Positions 35,707 to 43,999 of a stretch of 57,984 nucleotides of DNA are shown piece by piece. The notes under the pieces were generated by a model. That model did not search any database and was not told where the DNA came from. It was given only the letters and a program-made list of their open reading frames with translations. How positions within the stretch are numbered: position 1 is the stretch's first letter; each line of letters starts with the position of its first letter. The position numbers and the translations under genes were made by a program. The DNA is from Spirosoma fluviale (GTDB taxonomy: Bacteria; Bacteroidota; Bacteroidia; Cytophagales; Spirosomataceae), in NCBI GenBank assembly GCA_945866095.1, contig CAMBGA010000003.1, positions 1 through 57,984 on the forward strand, written 5' to 3'.

Positions 35707-36042
35707 CGCTATATCCAATACGATTTTCAGATTGGCTTTCAACTGTGAAATTTGGGTTTTAGTCAGTGAGCCAATTTTCTTCATCATTCTAATGTTGTCA
35801 ATCGCCCGGATTTGGTCGACGAGAATATCACTTAATTGATCTAAAATCCCTTTATTTAGGTGCACTCTTAAAATGGTAGCTTCCAAATTGATTTGCGAAC
35901 TAATGGGGCAAATTAAGGTGGATGGATGTATGGCATTCATCAAATTTGTTTGAACGACAACCACTGGCCTTGTTTTACCAGGTTCGGTTCCCCTACTAGG
36001 ACTTAAATTAGCCAACCAAATTTCGTATTGATTAATCTTCAT
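35704..36042 (-). CDS. MazF/PemK-family endoribonuclease toxin
   Basis: 112 aa, cytoplasmic. The start YEIWLANLSPSRGTEPGKTR with the following PVVVVQ strand is the hallmark of the PemK/MazF barrel, as are PISSQ in the third strand and the DQIRAID segment. These toxins cleave mRNA at short sequences and arrest translation. The gene overlaps the upstream antitoxin gene by 11 bases, giving the usual coupled operon. The length is normal and no key region is missing. It is the first of two MazF-like toxins in the window; the second (49481-49804) differs in sequence and has another antitoxin type. Confidence 0.9.
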   Translation of the reverse strand: MKINQYEIWLANLSPSRGTEPGKTRPVVVVQTNLMNAIHPSTLICPISSQINLEATILRVHLNKGILDQLSDILVDQIRAIDNIRMMKKIGSLTKTQISQLKANLKIVLDIA

Positions 36043-36262
36043 CCCTCAATAACTCAAACTCTTTCAATATTTCCAACGAATTTTCGCTAATCAGGTTTGA
36101 TTCTTTGGCCAATTGATTTTTTAATATGCGTCTCTTTTGATAGGTATTGTATAAACTCACCGCCTCATTAATATATCTATTTCTAGCTATTTTTAAATGA
36201 CCGGTGATTTCTTCCGCCTCTGCATAAATAGGATCGTCAAGTTTTAAGGATAGTGTTTTCAT
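36032..36262 (-). CDS. Antitoxin of the MazF-like pair (RHH-type DNA-binding)
   Basis: 76 aa. The N-terminus MKTLSLKLDDPIYAEAEEIT followed by ARNRYINEAV is a ribbon-helix-helix fold of the kind found in MazE-like or CopG-like antitoxins; the charged C-terminal tail (SLEILKEFELLRDED) would wrap the toxin. It is the first gene of the pair and overlaps the toxin start. An 18-bp perfect palindrome with a nearby decameric repeat lies just upstream (36277-36306) and overlaps its -7 box, so it likely represses its own transcription. Confidence 0.85.
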   Translation of the reverse strand: MKTLSLKLDDPIYAEAEEITGHLKIARNRYINEAVSLYNTYQKRRILKNQLAKESNLISENSLEILKEFELLRDED

Positions 36263-36275
36263 CTCATTTTTTTTA

Positions 36276-36283
36276 CAAAAGTA
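36276..36283 (-). promoter_or_regulatory. -7 box TACTTTTG for the toxin/antitoxin operon
   Basis: Exact TAnnTTTG match on the minus strand, 13 bases before the antitoxin ATG. It overlaps the first copy of the AAAAGTATA(C/T) repeat. Confidence 0.5.
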
Positions 36284-36306
36284 TACATTAAAAGTATATA
36301 CTTTTA
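36277..36306. promoter_or_regulatory. Likely autoregulatory operator of the toxin/antitoxin operon
   Basis: TAAAAGTATATACTTTTA (36289-36306) is a perfect 18-bp palindrome. A direct copy of its left arm, AAAAGTATAC, occurs 13 bases away (36277-36286). Spaced near-identical half-sites next to a -7 box are the usual layout of an RHH antitoxin operator. Confidence 0.6.
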
Positions 36307-36312
36307 CATTTG
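36305..36312 (+). promoter_or_regulatory. -7 box TACATTTG facing the PhoD-like gene
   Basis: Exact TAnnTTTG match on the plus strand, 38 bases before the ATG at 36351. Its first two bases overlap the 18-bp palindrome of the divergent toxin/antitoxin operator. Confidence 0.45.
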
Positions 36313-36350
36313 AGTAATTTTCTTTAATTTAATTCTTTAATCGGATTTTC

Positions 36351-37760
36351 ATGAAGGTATTTTTTAATCGATTTTTATTTTTCACTGTATTTTTTTTGGC
36401 TTTTTATGCCAAAATTGCTGCCCAGCAAGTGTATTTCACTACGGGCTTTAAAGTCAGCGAGCTAAGTTCTGTACATGCGACCGTTTGGACTCGTTTGTGT
36501 GAAAAGGAAAAACCTAATCCCGTTGTTCATCAACGACTTAATCAGGTTTTTAGACATCCTATTAATTTTGATGAAAACATGCCCATTGCCCAGATGGATG
36601 GCTCAGTGCTTGGAACCGCGGGTTGGGTCCGAATTACATTACAATCAGGGTCCTTTAAAATTTCCAGTGGCTGGTTGCCAGCCGTTCAAGAGCAGGATTT
36701 CACCGTATTTTATACTTTCAAGGACTTGAAACCTAATACCCGCTATGAGGTGAGGCTTGAGGGTAAGCCAACTGAAAAAGGTTTGGTTCAAAAGGCAGCT
36801 GGGAATTTCACGACGGCTCCCGCCATTGATGATAAAAAGGAGTTGAACCTGACCACGTCTACCTGCCAGTATTTTTGGAGCCACGATGATTCCTTAAAAG
36901 GATTCCATACCTACCAAAGTATGGCTCTTTTAAAGCCGGATCTTTTTGTTCAAACAGGGGATTATGTATATTATGATAAGCCAGGACCTATGGCCAATAC
37001 GCCTGAAAAAGCGCGACATAAATGGCATGCCATGGACGCTTGGCCTTCCTTAAAATCATTTTTTCAATTTACGCCTATCTATATGTTGAAGGATGACCAT
37101 GATTTATTAGCCGATGATGTGCATCCTGGTTCGGCTAATTTCGGCCAACTGACCATTTCGGATGGCTTGAAAATTTGGCATGAAAATGTACCCTTGGCTG
37201 GGAAACCCTACCGAACTTTGCGCTGGGGGAAAGATGTTCAGTTATGGTTTTTAGAGGGGCGAGAATACCGAAGCAATAACGATATGCCAGATGGAGCGAC
37301 AAAAACGATTTGGGGAATCGAGCAAAAGAATTGGCTCATTAACACCATGCAACAATCAGATGCGACTTATAAAATCATTTTTTCTCCTACGCCTATCGTA
37401 GGGCCTGATCGAGGAGCTAAGGCTGATAATCACTCAAACCTTGCCTTTAAAACAGAGGGAGATTGGGCAAGGGAATTATTATCGGGCCAAAAAGCCGTTG
37501 TTGTCAATGGGGATCGGCATTGGCAATATGTTTCTAAAGATGCCACGTCGGGATTAATGGAGTTTGGATCAGGGCCAGTAAGTGACTTTCATGCACAAGG
37601 TTGGCCCCCAAATGAGAAAAGACCTGAGCATCAGTTTCTTCGTGTTGCAGGTGGTTTTCTAGGAATTAAAATGGTTTATGAACAGCAAAAACCCATTTTG
37701 TACATGACTCATTATGACGTCATGGGGAAGAAGTTGCACGAAGAAAGAATCAAAAATTAA
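36351..37760 (+). CDS. PhoD-like secreted phosphatase (alkaline phosphatase D family)
   Basis: 469 aa with a signal peptide (1-24, ending AKIAAQ). A N-terminal fibronectin-like domain (about 30-140, ARG-rich LKPNTRYEVRLEGKP) is followed by the PhoD metallophosphatase core: FVQTGDYVYYDKPG, MLKDDHDLLADD, and VVNGDRHWQYVSKD with the metal-binding Asp and His residues. PhoD enzymes hydrolyse phosphomonoesters or diesters outside the cytoplasm with Ca and Fe. It is divergent from the toxin/antitoxin pair (88-base gap) and 88 bases upstream of a DUF1080 gene, possibly co-transcribed with it. Confidence 0.88.
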   Translation: MKVFFNRFLFFTVFFLAFYAKIAAQQVYFTTGFKVSELSSVHATVWTRLCEKEKPNPVVHQRLNQVFRHPINFDENMPIAQMDGSVLGTAGWVRITLQSGSFKISSGWLPAVQEQDFTVFYTFKDLKPNTRYEVRLEGKPTEKGLVQKAAGNFTTAPAIDDKKELNLTTSTCQYFWSHDDSLKGFHTYQSMALLKPDLFVQTGDYVYYDKPGPMANTPEKARHKWHAMDAWPSLKSFFQFTPIYMLKDDHDLLADDVHPGSANFGQLTISDGLKIWHENVPLAGKPYRTLRWGKDVQLWFLEGREYRSNNDMPDGATKTIWGIEQKNWLINTMQQSDATYKIIFSPTPIVGPDRGAKADNHSNLAFKTEGDWARELLSGQKAVVVNGDRHWQYVSKDATSGLMEFGSGPVSDFHAQGWPPNEKRPEHQFLRVAGGFLGIKMVYEQQKPILYMTHYDVMGKKLHEERIKN

Positions 37761-37822
37761 GCATGTATTTTCCATTTTTATTAGTTAATTTCAAAAAATA
37801 TATCTCTTTTATGAGATCTTTA

Positions 37823-37829
37823 AAACCTA
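37823..37829 (+). promoter_or_regulatory. AAACCTA motif 19 bases before the DUF1080 start
   Basis: AAACCTA in the gap before the ATG at 37849. The preceding AGATCTTTA is only a partial match to a -7 box, so promoter function is uncertain. Confidence 0.3.
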
Positions 37830-37848
37830 AAATAAACCAATTGTTGCT

Positions 37849-38445
37849 ATGAAAAATTTACTCATTGTTGCCATTCTATTTTTGAGTTTCCAACAAACAT
37901 CTTTGGCGAAAGAGCCTAAATTAAAAAAGATTTTTACGGGTAAAAACTTCGATGGTTGGAAATTACCTGAAGATTTAAGTTGCTGGCGCGCCGAGAAAGG
38001 CATCCTTTATGTGCGCAATAACGCGGCAAGAAAAGGAAGTAATTTATGGACAGAGAAGACGTACACCAATTTCATTTTCCAGGCAGATTATTTGTTGGGC
38101 GATGGGGTGGTTGATTCAGGTGTTTGGATGCGTTCAGAAAATGATCAAATACAAATAGGTATTTCAGGGTCATTAAAGCGTGACTTAACAGGCTCACCTT
38201 ACATTCCAAAATTGAGATATCCCGTTGAAGCAAAAGGAATTCTAGCATTAGTCAAGCCGACGGATTGGAACACGATGAAAATTAAAATGGAGGGCAAAAC
38301 CTATACTGTTTGGTTAAATGGCGTGGAAGTAATGACCTATACTTCTGAAACTATTCCAGCCTCAGGACCCGTGGGACTTCAATTGCATCCTGGGAATGTG
38401 ATGTCGATTCAATACCGCAACATCCGTTTGGCCGAACTGCCTTAA
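37849..38445 (+). CDS. DUF1080 protein (3-keto-disaccharide hydrolase family), single-domain
   Basis: 198 aa with a signal peptide (1-20, ending TSLAK). A single DUF1080 domain: IFTGKNFDGWKLPEDLSCW, GSNLWTEKTYTNFIFQADY, DSGVWMRSENDQIQIG and the closing VMSIQYRNIRLAEL. It matches the C-terminal half of the two-domain DUF1080 protein at 10000-10938 and is probably its simpler paralogue. Family members act on 3-keto-glycosides in the periplasm. Its stop is 3 bases from the stop of the convergent TonB-dependent receptor gene. Catalytic activity of this copy is inferred from the family. Confidence 0.88.
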   Translation: MKNLLIVAILFLSFQQTSLAKEPKLKKIFTGKNFDGWKLPEDLSCWRAEKGILYVRNNAARKGSNLWTEKTYTNFIFQADYLLGDGVVDSGVWMRSENDQIQIGISGSLKRDLTGSPYIPKLRYPVEAKGILALVKPTDWNTMKIKMEGKTYTVWLNGVEVMTYTSETIPASGPVGLQLHPGNVMSIQYRNIRLAELP

Positions 38446-38448
38446 CGA

Positions 38449-40863
38449 TTAAAAATCTTTTTCGCCATAATCTGTTTTGGTTGATTTAACTTTTTGACCT
38501 CGGTCATTAATTCTAAATCCTAAACTGATCTGAAAGACGCGATCCCACTTTCGATAATCTGTACTGCTGAAAAAATCTTTCGTTTGAGTTTGTATGGTTT
38601 GAACATTGGTATTGAATATATTTTGTGCTTGGAAAGTGATACTCCCCTTATTTTGCCAGAGAGTATATTTCAAACTTGCATTCGATAAAAGTAATTCAGA
38701 GTCAATGCCCTGTGTAGTTACTGATTTGGATAGGTAATTGATATCCCAAGCAAAACGAAGTCTAGGCAAAATATCAATGACCGTATTTCCATTAAGGTTA
38801 TAATTAAAACTATTTTGAGTGGTCTCAATCCCATTGAATTTTCCTTGGACATCAAATTGATATAAATTCCCAGATAAGTAAATTTTCCAATTTTTTGTTG
38901 CCTTGATTTCGGTTGTAAACTCCATTCCGGTGGATTGTGAATTTCCTGCATTTGTATAGGTTCTGCCTAAAATAGTTCTAGAATAGATTTCGTTGACCCT
39001 AAAAACTTTATCTTTTAAAAAGTTCACATAAGCCGTTGCCGTGAATGAGATATTTTCGTAGGACTTGCTTATCCCTATTTCGACGATATCAGCTATTTCA
39101 GGTAACAAATTAGGATCTCCGTTTTCAATGGTCTCCGCATGTCGATGGTTTTTAAACGGGGACATTAATTTAGTGGTGGGCCTGTCAATTCTACGGCTAT
39201 ACGCTGTTCGAAATGAATAGCTATCTGATATTTTCCACTGTCCTTGGAACGATGGGAAAAGATAAATTTGGTCTAAAGCATAGATTTTGTTTGGTTCAGC
39301 ATTATGAGTTAATGTCCTACTTAAATATTCAGTGCGTAGGCCAAGCGCATAACTAAATATATTTTTTGTTCCATTTAATTGGACATATGGAGCATGAATT
39401 TTTTGCGATAATTTCATTTGATCACTAAAGTTAGGATCGGACTTCCATTGTTGGTTGCTCAGATTCAATCGTTCAAATAAAAAATCACCATCATGCTGAA
39501 TTTGACGTATGTGATAGCCAATTTCTAATTTTCTATTGTTTGATAATGGAATCGAATAGTCTATTTGAAACCTTAAGGCAGTTAGTGGACTTGTTTCGGT
39601 AGACCTTTCCCAAAGTAATAATTGGCTTGTTCCTTTATAGGTATCCGAATTATTTAAGGGGCCTCCTAATTCAGAAAACTCATAAAGTGCTAGCAGAGAT
39701 AGTTTACTTTTGTTCGCATAAATGTGACTATAATCTCCAGTAAAGGTTTGAAATTTACCTGAACGGACAAATAAGTTTTGATTATAGAATTCTTTGATGG
39801 GTGTTTTGAACGAATTTGAAAATAGGGATAAAGGAATTCCTGTTTGAACATACTCTTGGTAGTTCAAATTAGCCATTCGGTCGGTTTGTTTTTCTCCCAC
39901 ATACGCTGACCAGTTAAAGACATCAGTGGATTTAGGATAAAAGCTTCCCCCTGCACGCAAGGAGTATTGAAAATCCCTATAGTCACGAATACCTGCAGAG
40001 GGCATGTAGGTCAATGAGTCTTTTAAAATGGTTCGAATTTCTCCTACCCGAAAGCCTTCAATATCAAAGCGCCTATAATCCGCTGCAGCAAAAATATTCC
40101 ATTTTTTTTCTGCCAAAGTCCACATGATATCGCCTCCCCAGCGCAAAGGATTTGTCCCTGCATTCATCATATTTCCTGACCACGAAGTTCCTATTTGGCT
40201 ATCTTTTTTTGTGATGATATTGATCATTCCGGCTTTTCCATCTGCATCGTATCTGGCCGATGGCGTCGTCAAGACTTCTACACTTTCAATTAAATTGGAC
40301 GGAATTTGCGCTAAAACATCAGCGGGATTTCGACTAGACGGTTTGCCATCGACCAATAAAATAAATCCGGAACTACCTCTTAATGTTACATTGCCCTCTG
40401 TATTTACTGTCACCGAGGGCAGTCTTTGAATTAAATCAAGCCCCGTTCCATTGGCAGAATTTTGAAATTGACGCGTATTGAAAATTTGTTTATCTATTTG
40501 CAAATGACTAACTGAACGCTCACCTTGAACAAATACTTCGTTTAAAACTGTATTTTCAGGTTTTAGTTTGATCGTTAAAAAAGAGTTTTTCCCTAAAATT
40601 GATGCATTATATGATCGGTAACCCAAGGCCTGAACTTTGACGAAAGATATATTGGCCGGGATATTTTTAAAGCTAAATTGGCCCAAAGAATCGCTTAATA
40701 GTCCTTGGAATACCGTTGAATCTTTTTTCCAGAGGCTTACGTTAGCATAAGGGAGTATTTTTTCGGTAATTCCATCTTGAATAATTCCTTTTAGCATTTG
40801 GTCTTGTCCCCAAACTTGTATGCTAATGAATAAGATGCTTGCCGTAAAAACGTAAACTTTCAT
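38449..40863 (-). CDS. TonB-dependent receptor (outer-membrane beta-barrel family protein)
   Basis: 804 aa with a signal peptide ending SIQVWGQ. Residues about 22-105 form a CarboxypepD_reg-like domain (MLKGIIQDGITEKILPYANV), then a plug (LIQRLPSVTVNTEGNVTLRG, GFILLVDGKPSSRNPADVLA, PSARYDADGKAGMINIITKK) and a C-terminal barrel of the outer-membrane beta-barrel type. It lacks the SusC signature, so it is a separate receptor, perhaps for metals, peptides or a signal ligand. It is monocistronic, divergent from the GH16 gene. A TATTTTTG box ends four bases before its ATG. Confidence 0.9.
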   Translation of the reverse strand: MKVYVFTASILFISIQVWGQDQMLKGIIQDGITEKILPYANVSLWKKDSTVFQGLLSDSLGQFSFKNIPANISFVKVQALGYRSYNASILGKNSFLTIKLKPENTVLNEVFVQGERSVSHLQIDKQIFNTRQFQNSANGTGLDLIQRLPSVTVNTEGNVTLRGSSGFILLVDGKPSSRNPADVLAQIPSNLIESVEVLTTPSARYDADGKAGMINIITKKDSQIGTSWSGNMMNAGTNPLRWGGDIMWTLAEKKWNIFAAADYRRFDIEGFRVGEIRTILKDSLTYMPSAGIRDYRDFQYSLRAGGSFYPKSTDVFNWSAYVGEKQTDRMANLNYQEYVQTGIPLSLFSNSFKTPIKEFYNQNLFVRSGKFQTFTGDYSHIYANKSKLSLLALYEFSELGGPLNNSDTYKGTSQLLLWERSTETSPLTALRFQIDYSIPLSNNRKLEIGYHIRQIQHDGDFLFERLNLSNQQWKSDPNFSDQMKLSQKIHAPYVQLNGTKNIFSYALGLRTEYLSRTLTHNAEPNKIYALDQIYLFPSFQGQWKISDSYSFRTAYSRRIDRPTTKLMSPFKNHRHAETIENGDPNLLPEIADIVEIGISKSYENISFTATAYVNFLKDKVFRVNEIYSRTILGRTYTNAGNSQSTGMEFTTEIKATKNWKIYLSGNLYQFDVQGKFNGIETTQNSFNYNLNGNTVIDILPRLRFAWDINYLSKSVTTQGIDSELLLSNASLKYTLWQNKGSITFQAQNIFNTNVQTIQTQTKDFFSSTDYRKWDRVFQISLGFRINDRGQKVKSTKTDYGEKDF

Positions 40864-40867
40864 CTTA

Positions 40868-40875
40868 CAAAAATA
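40868..40875 (-). promoter_or_regulatory. -7 box TATTTTTG four bases before the receptor ATG (possible leaderless transcript)
   Basis: Exact TAnnTTTG match on the minus strand whose last base is four bases before the ATG, so transcription would begin at about the start codon. See findings. Confidence 0.45.
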
Positions 40876-40928
40876 GCTATTATATTAGGACATATTAATA
40901 TCATATTGTTAACAATCGCACTTTCAAA

Positions 40929-41717
40929 ATGGTCAATAAAAAATGGAGTCTGGTTTTAATTTTTAATATCGTATTTCTTCCTTTTGTATTTGGACAAAGA
41001 CCCGCTCAGGGACCTATGTCGACCGATAAATTCAATCCCATCAATCATGGGTATTCGTTGGTTTGGGAAGATGAATTTACCGGAAGCCAATTAGACACGT
41101 TGAAATGGAAACCCCGAGGTTTAGGAAAGCGTGCCCTTGGCTATGTGTCTACTGAGGCGATCCAAGTCAAAGACGGGCTTTTGAATTTATATGCCTTGAA
41201 AAGAAACGATTCCATTCTGATTAGTGCGGTCGGGACACAAGGAAAATTCATGCCTCAATATGGCTATTTTGAATGTAAGGCAAAGCTCCAAAATTCTCCT
41301 GGCGTTTGGGGTGCTTTTTGGTTACAATCTCCGCAATTGGCCGGTGGAACTGACCCTAAAATATATGGAGCTGAGGTGGATATCATGGAGTTTTTTAAAA
41401 AATTAGGGACTGATATCGTTTCTCATAATGTGCACTGGGGACCTTATGGGGCGGGCCAACAAAGCACCCGGGGGATGCAAAGTTATCTCAAGGGAGTTAG
41501 TTCAGGTTTCCATACATTTGGATTATTGTGGACGCCTGAAACCTATTCTTTTTACATCGATGGACTTAAGTTTTATGAAGTTTCCGCTGGGATTTCTCAA
41601 ATTCCCGAATACCTGATTTTAAGTATGGAGATTCCCAGTGTCTTGGCCGAAATAAGTAAAACGGTTTTCCCTGACGTTTTTTCGGTGGATTATGTGAAGG
41701 TGTATCAGAAAAAATAA
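40929..41717 (+). CDS. GH16 endo-glycosidase (laminarinase/agarase-type)
   Basis: 262 aa with a signal peptide (1-22, ending VFGQ). The GH16 jelly-roll is clear: GYSLVWEDEFTGSQLDTLKW, QYGYFECKAKLQNSPGVWGA and the catalytic EVDIMEF with Glu149, Asp151 and Glu154 (nucleophile and acid/base). The HNVHWGPYG loop and the SVDYVKVYQKK end are typical. GH16 enzymes cleave beta-1,3-glucans, agar, porphyran or carrageenan; the subfamily cannot be fixed by eye. It is followed by the fragment at 41735 and a sulfatase, so a sulfated galactan substrate is possible, but this is inference. Confidence 0.9.
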   Translation: MVNKKWSLVLIFNIVFLPFVFGQRPAQGPMSTDKFNPINHGYSLVWEDEFTGSQLDTLKWKPRGLGKRALGYVSTEAIQVKDGLLNLYALKRNDSILISAVGTQGKFMPQYGYFECKAKLQNSPGVWGAFWLQSPQLAGGTDPKIYGAEVDIMEFFKKLGTDIVSHNVHWGPYGAGQQSTRGMQSYLKGVSSGFHTFGLLWTPETYSFYIDGLKFYEVSAGISQIPEYLILSMEIPSVLAEISKTVFPDVFSVDYVKVYQKK

Positions 41718-41734
41718 TTTGCTTATGGAGAGAA

Positions 41735-41893
41735 ATGAATCGGTATGAATCCTTTATCAAAGATTTTATATCTTTGAATTTAGGAACCATTCATTTGAAA
41801 CCAGGAAAGGGAACGCTGAAATTAATGAGCCAAAATTTGCTCAAAGCCAATGACCTTGACATAAAATTAGTGACACTACGACGTATCAAATAA
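41735..41893 (+). pseudogene. C-terminal remnant of a sulfatase-associated carbohydrate-binding-like domain
   Basis: A 52-residue frame between the GH16 and sulfatase genes (ATG at 41735) reads YESFIKDFISLNLGTIHL, then LKPGKGTLKLMSQN and LVTLRRIK. It matches the C-terminal part of the protein encoded at 43418-43909 (WETYKLVKVGTIKLNKGVQ... LREVRLSKV) in motif order: aromatic-Glu-Ser/Thr, GTI-L-L-x-x-G and a final basic strand. It lacks the signal peptide and the first two thirds of the domain, so it is probably the tail of a decayed gene, though the in-frame ATG means a short product could still be made. Confidence 0.5.
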
Positions 41894-41903
41894 ACCAAAC
41901 GCT

Positions 41904-43415
41904 ATGAAAAATTTACTCGCATTATTTTTGGTCTTTAGCACATTTGCTGCATTTAGCCAGAAGCCCAACATCATTTTTATATTTTCTGATGACCATACTA
42001 CCCAGGCCATTAGTGCTTATGGAAGTAAAATAGCTAAGACGCCTAACATCGACCGCATTGCCAATTCAGGTGCCATTTTGTACAATAACGTAGTAACAAA
42101 TTCCATTTGTGGGCCTAGTCGGGCTACCTTACTAACCGGAAAATTCAGTCACATGAACGGTTACAAAGTAAATGAAAAAGTGTTTAATATAGACCAAGCT
42201 GTTTTTCCGGAGGCCTTGCAAAAAAATGGGTATCAAACGGCTTGGGTCGGAAAAATGCATTTAGGCGCTCTTCCGCACGGCTTTGATTTTTTAAATGTGT
42301 TGCCTGGCCAAGGCTTCTATTACAATCCGGATTTCATAAATAAAAACAATGAAAAGATTCAATATGAAGGCTATGTGTCAAATTTAATTACGAAATTTTC
42401 AAAGGAGTGGCTGGAGCAAAGAGATCAATCAAAACCCTTTTTTATGGTGGTCGGCCACAAGGCCACGCATCGGGAATGGTTTCCGGACATACAGGATTTA
42501 GGTTCCTATGATGATGTCACTTTCCCGGTTCCGGATAATTTTTATGACAACTATGAAGGCCGGCCTGCCGCGCGCGACCAAGATATGACGGTAGACAAAA
42601 CGATGGTATTGGGCTCGGATTTGAAGGTAAATGCCAACTTCAACAACCCGACTTACAAGCGTTTTACGCCTGCTCAAAAAGCTGCTTTTTATGAGTATTA
42701 TCAAAATAAGATTACCAAGGAGTTCGAGGAGAAGCATTTGACGGGTAAGGTATTAGTGGAATGGAAATTTCAACGATATATGCGTGATTATTTGTCAACA
42801 GCCCGTTCGTTGGACCGTAATATTGGTGAGCTTTTGGATTATTTAGACCAAACAGGTTTGTCAAAAAATACCGTGGTAATTTACGCTTCTGATCAAGGTT
42901 TTTATTTGGGAGAACACGGTTGGTTCGATAAGCGTTTCATCTACGAAGAGTCCTTAAAGACTCCTTTCGTGATTAAATATCCAGGAAAGATTAAGCCAGG
43001 GACTAAGATCCAGCAAGTCGTTTCAAATGTCGATTGGGCTCCTACCGTTTTAGATATTGCTGGGGTAAAACCAACCGAAGGAATGCAAGGAAAATCTTTT
43101 TATCCTTTGCTCGAAAACCCCAAAAAATCATGGGATAATAAATCCTATTATCACTATTATGAATATCCTCAACCACATCGTGTAGCTCCGCATTTTGGTT
43201 TGCGTACAGATCAATATACCTTGGCGAAATTTTATGGCCCTCAAGATTCTTGGGAATTATATGACATCAAAAAGGATCCTAAAAACATGAAGAATTTATA
43301 TGGCGACAAAGCCTACTCAGGTGTCATCAAGAAATTGAAGTCGGAGCTTAAGGCAAAAATGATTGAATATAAGGATACTGAAGCATTAGAATTATTTAAT
43401 AAAGAGCAAAAATAA
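41904..43415 (+). CDS. Sulfatase (S1-type, formylglycine), secreted
   Basis: 503 aa with a signal peptide (1-19, ending AAFSQ). The sulfatase signature is intact: metal Asp29-Asp30 in IFSDDH and the formylglycine-forming ICGPSRATLLTG with Cys69, plus the KMHLG and SDQGFYLGEHGWFDKR segments. Cys-type sulfatases need an anaerobic (anSME) or FGE-type maturation enzyme; neither is in this window. Sequence style is close to glycosaminoglycan or galactan sulfatases of Bacteroidota. The next gene follows by 2 bases, so the two are translationally coupled. It is the plus-strand member of two sulfatases; the other is at 51163. Confidence 0.92.
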   Translation: MKNLLALFLVFSTFAAFSQKPNIIFIFSDDHTTQAISAYGSKIAKTPNIDRIANSGAILYNNVVTNSICGPSRATLLTGKFSHMNGYKVNEKVFNIDQAVFPEALQKNGYQTAWVGKMHLGALPHGFDFLNVLPGQGFYYNPDFINKNNEKIQYEGYVSNLITKFSKEWLEQRDQSKPFFMVVGHKATHREWFPDIQDLGSYDDVTFPVPDNFYDNYEGRPAARDQDMTVDKTMVLGSDLKVNANFNNPTYKRFTPAQKAAFYEYYQNKITKEFEEKHLTGKVLVEWKFQRYMRDYLSTARSLDRNIGELLDYLDQTGLSKNTVVIYASDQGFYLGEHGWFDKRFIYEESLKTPFVIKYPGKIKPGTKIQQVVSNVDWAPTVLDIAGVKPTEGMQGKSFYPLLENPKKSWDNKSYYHYYEYPQPHRVAPHFGLRTDQYTLAKFYGPQDSWELYDIKKDPKNMKNLYGDKAYSGVIKKLKSELKAKMIEYKDTEALELFNKEQK

Positions 43416-43417
43416 GG

Positions 43418-43909
43418 ATGAAAACTGGACTATTATTGATTTTGCTTAATGGGCTTTTCTTTGGAATATCGGCAAATGCAGCTCCCCAACCAAGCCTAGT
43501 TCGAGTGGAAAAAAATGGTACTTTCAGGCTCAGTGCTGAAAAAGGGAAGGCGATTGGCCCCGAAATAAAATACATGCCTGAGTGGCGAGCTTATGGTTGG
43601 TTTACGGCAGCAGACCGAGTAGAGTGGCAGGTCCAAGTACTAGAAACGGGTATGTATGAGGCAAGCATCGAGTATTCAGTGGATAATTTAGAGGCAGGAA
43701 AGCAATTTATCTTATTTACTTCTTCGGCAAATTTGAAAGGAATTGTAGCCCGGAGCGGTTCTTGGGAAACGTATAAATTAGTAAAGGTGGGAACGATTAA
43801 ATTAAACAAAGGAGTACAAAAAATCACCTTTAAGTCTCAAACGAAATTTTCCAAAGGAGCAATTTTGGATTTAAGGGAGGTCCGATTAAGCAAGGTGAAT
43901 AAAAATTAA
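43418..43909 (+). CDS. Secreted carbohydrate-binding-like beta-sandwich protein coupled to the sulfatase
   Basis: 163 aa. Signal peptide 1-21 ends SANAAP. The rest is a single beta-sandwich: SLVRVEKNGTFRLSAEKGKA, GPEIKYMPEWRAYGWFTAAD, GMYEASIEYSVDNL and a C-terminal VGTIKLNKG...LREVRLSKV block. Domains of this kind are usually fused to the C-terminus of sulfatases or glycosidases in this phylum; here the domain is encoded alone, 2 bases after a sulfatase. It may bind the sulfated glycan. The fragment at 41735-41893 is homologous by eye. No catalytic residues are recognised. Confidence 0.7.
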   Translation: MKTGLLLILLNGLFFGISANAAPQPSLVRVEKNGTFRLSAEKGKAIGPEIKYMPEWRAYGWFTAADRVEWQVQVLETGMYEASIEYSVDNLEAGKQFILFTSSANLKGIVARSGSWETYKLVKVGTIKLNKGVQKITFKSQTKFSKGAILDLREVRLSKVNKN

Positions 43910-43999
43910 ATGGCCTTGATATAATAAAAATTTTGAGCAGACCATTTTTTTTACTTCCTTTCCACTTCAATTGTTTTTTAATTTTAAATAGATACGACC

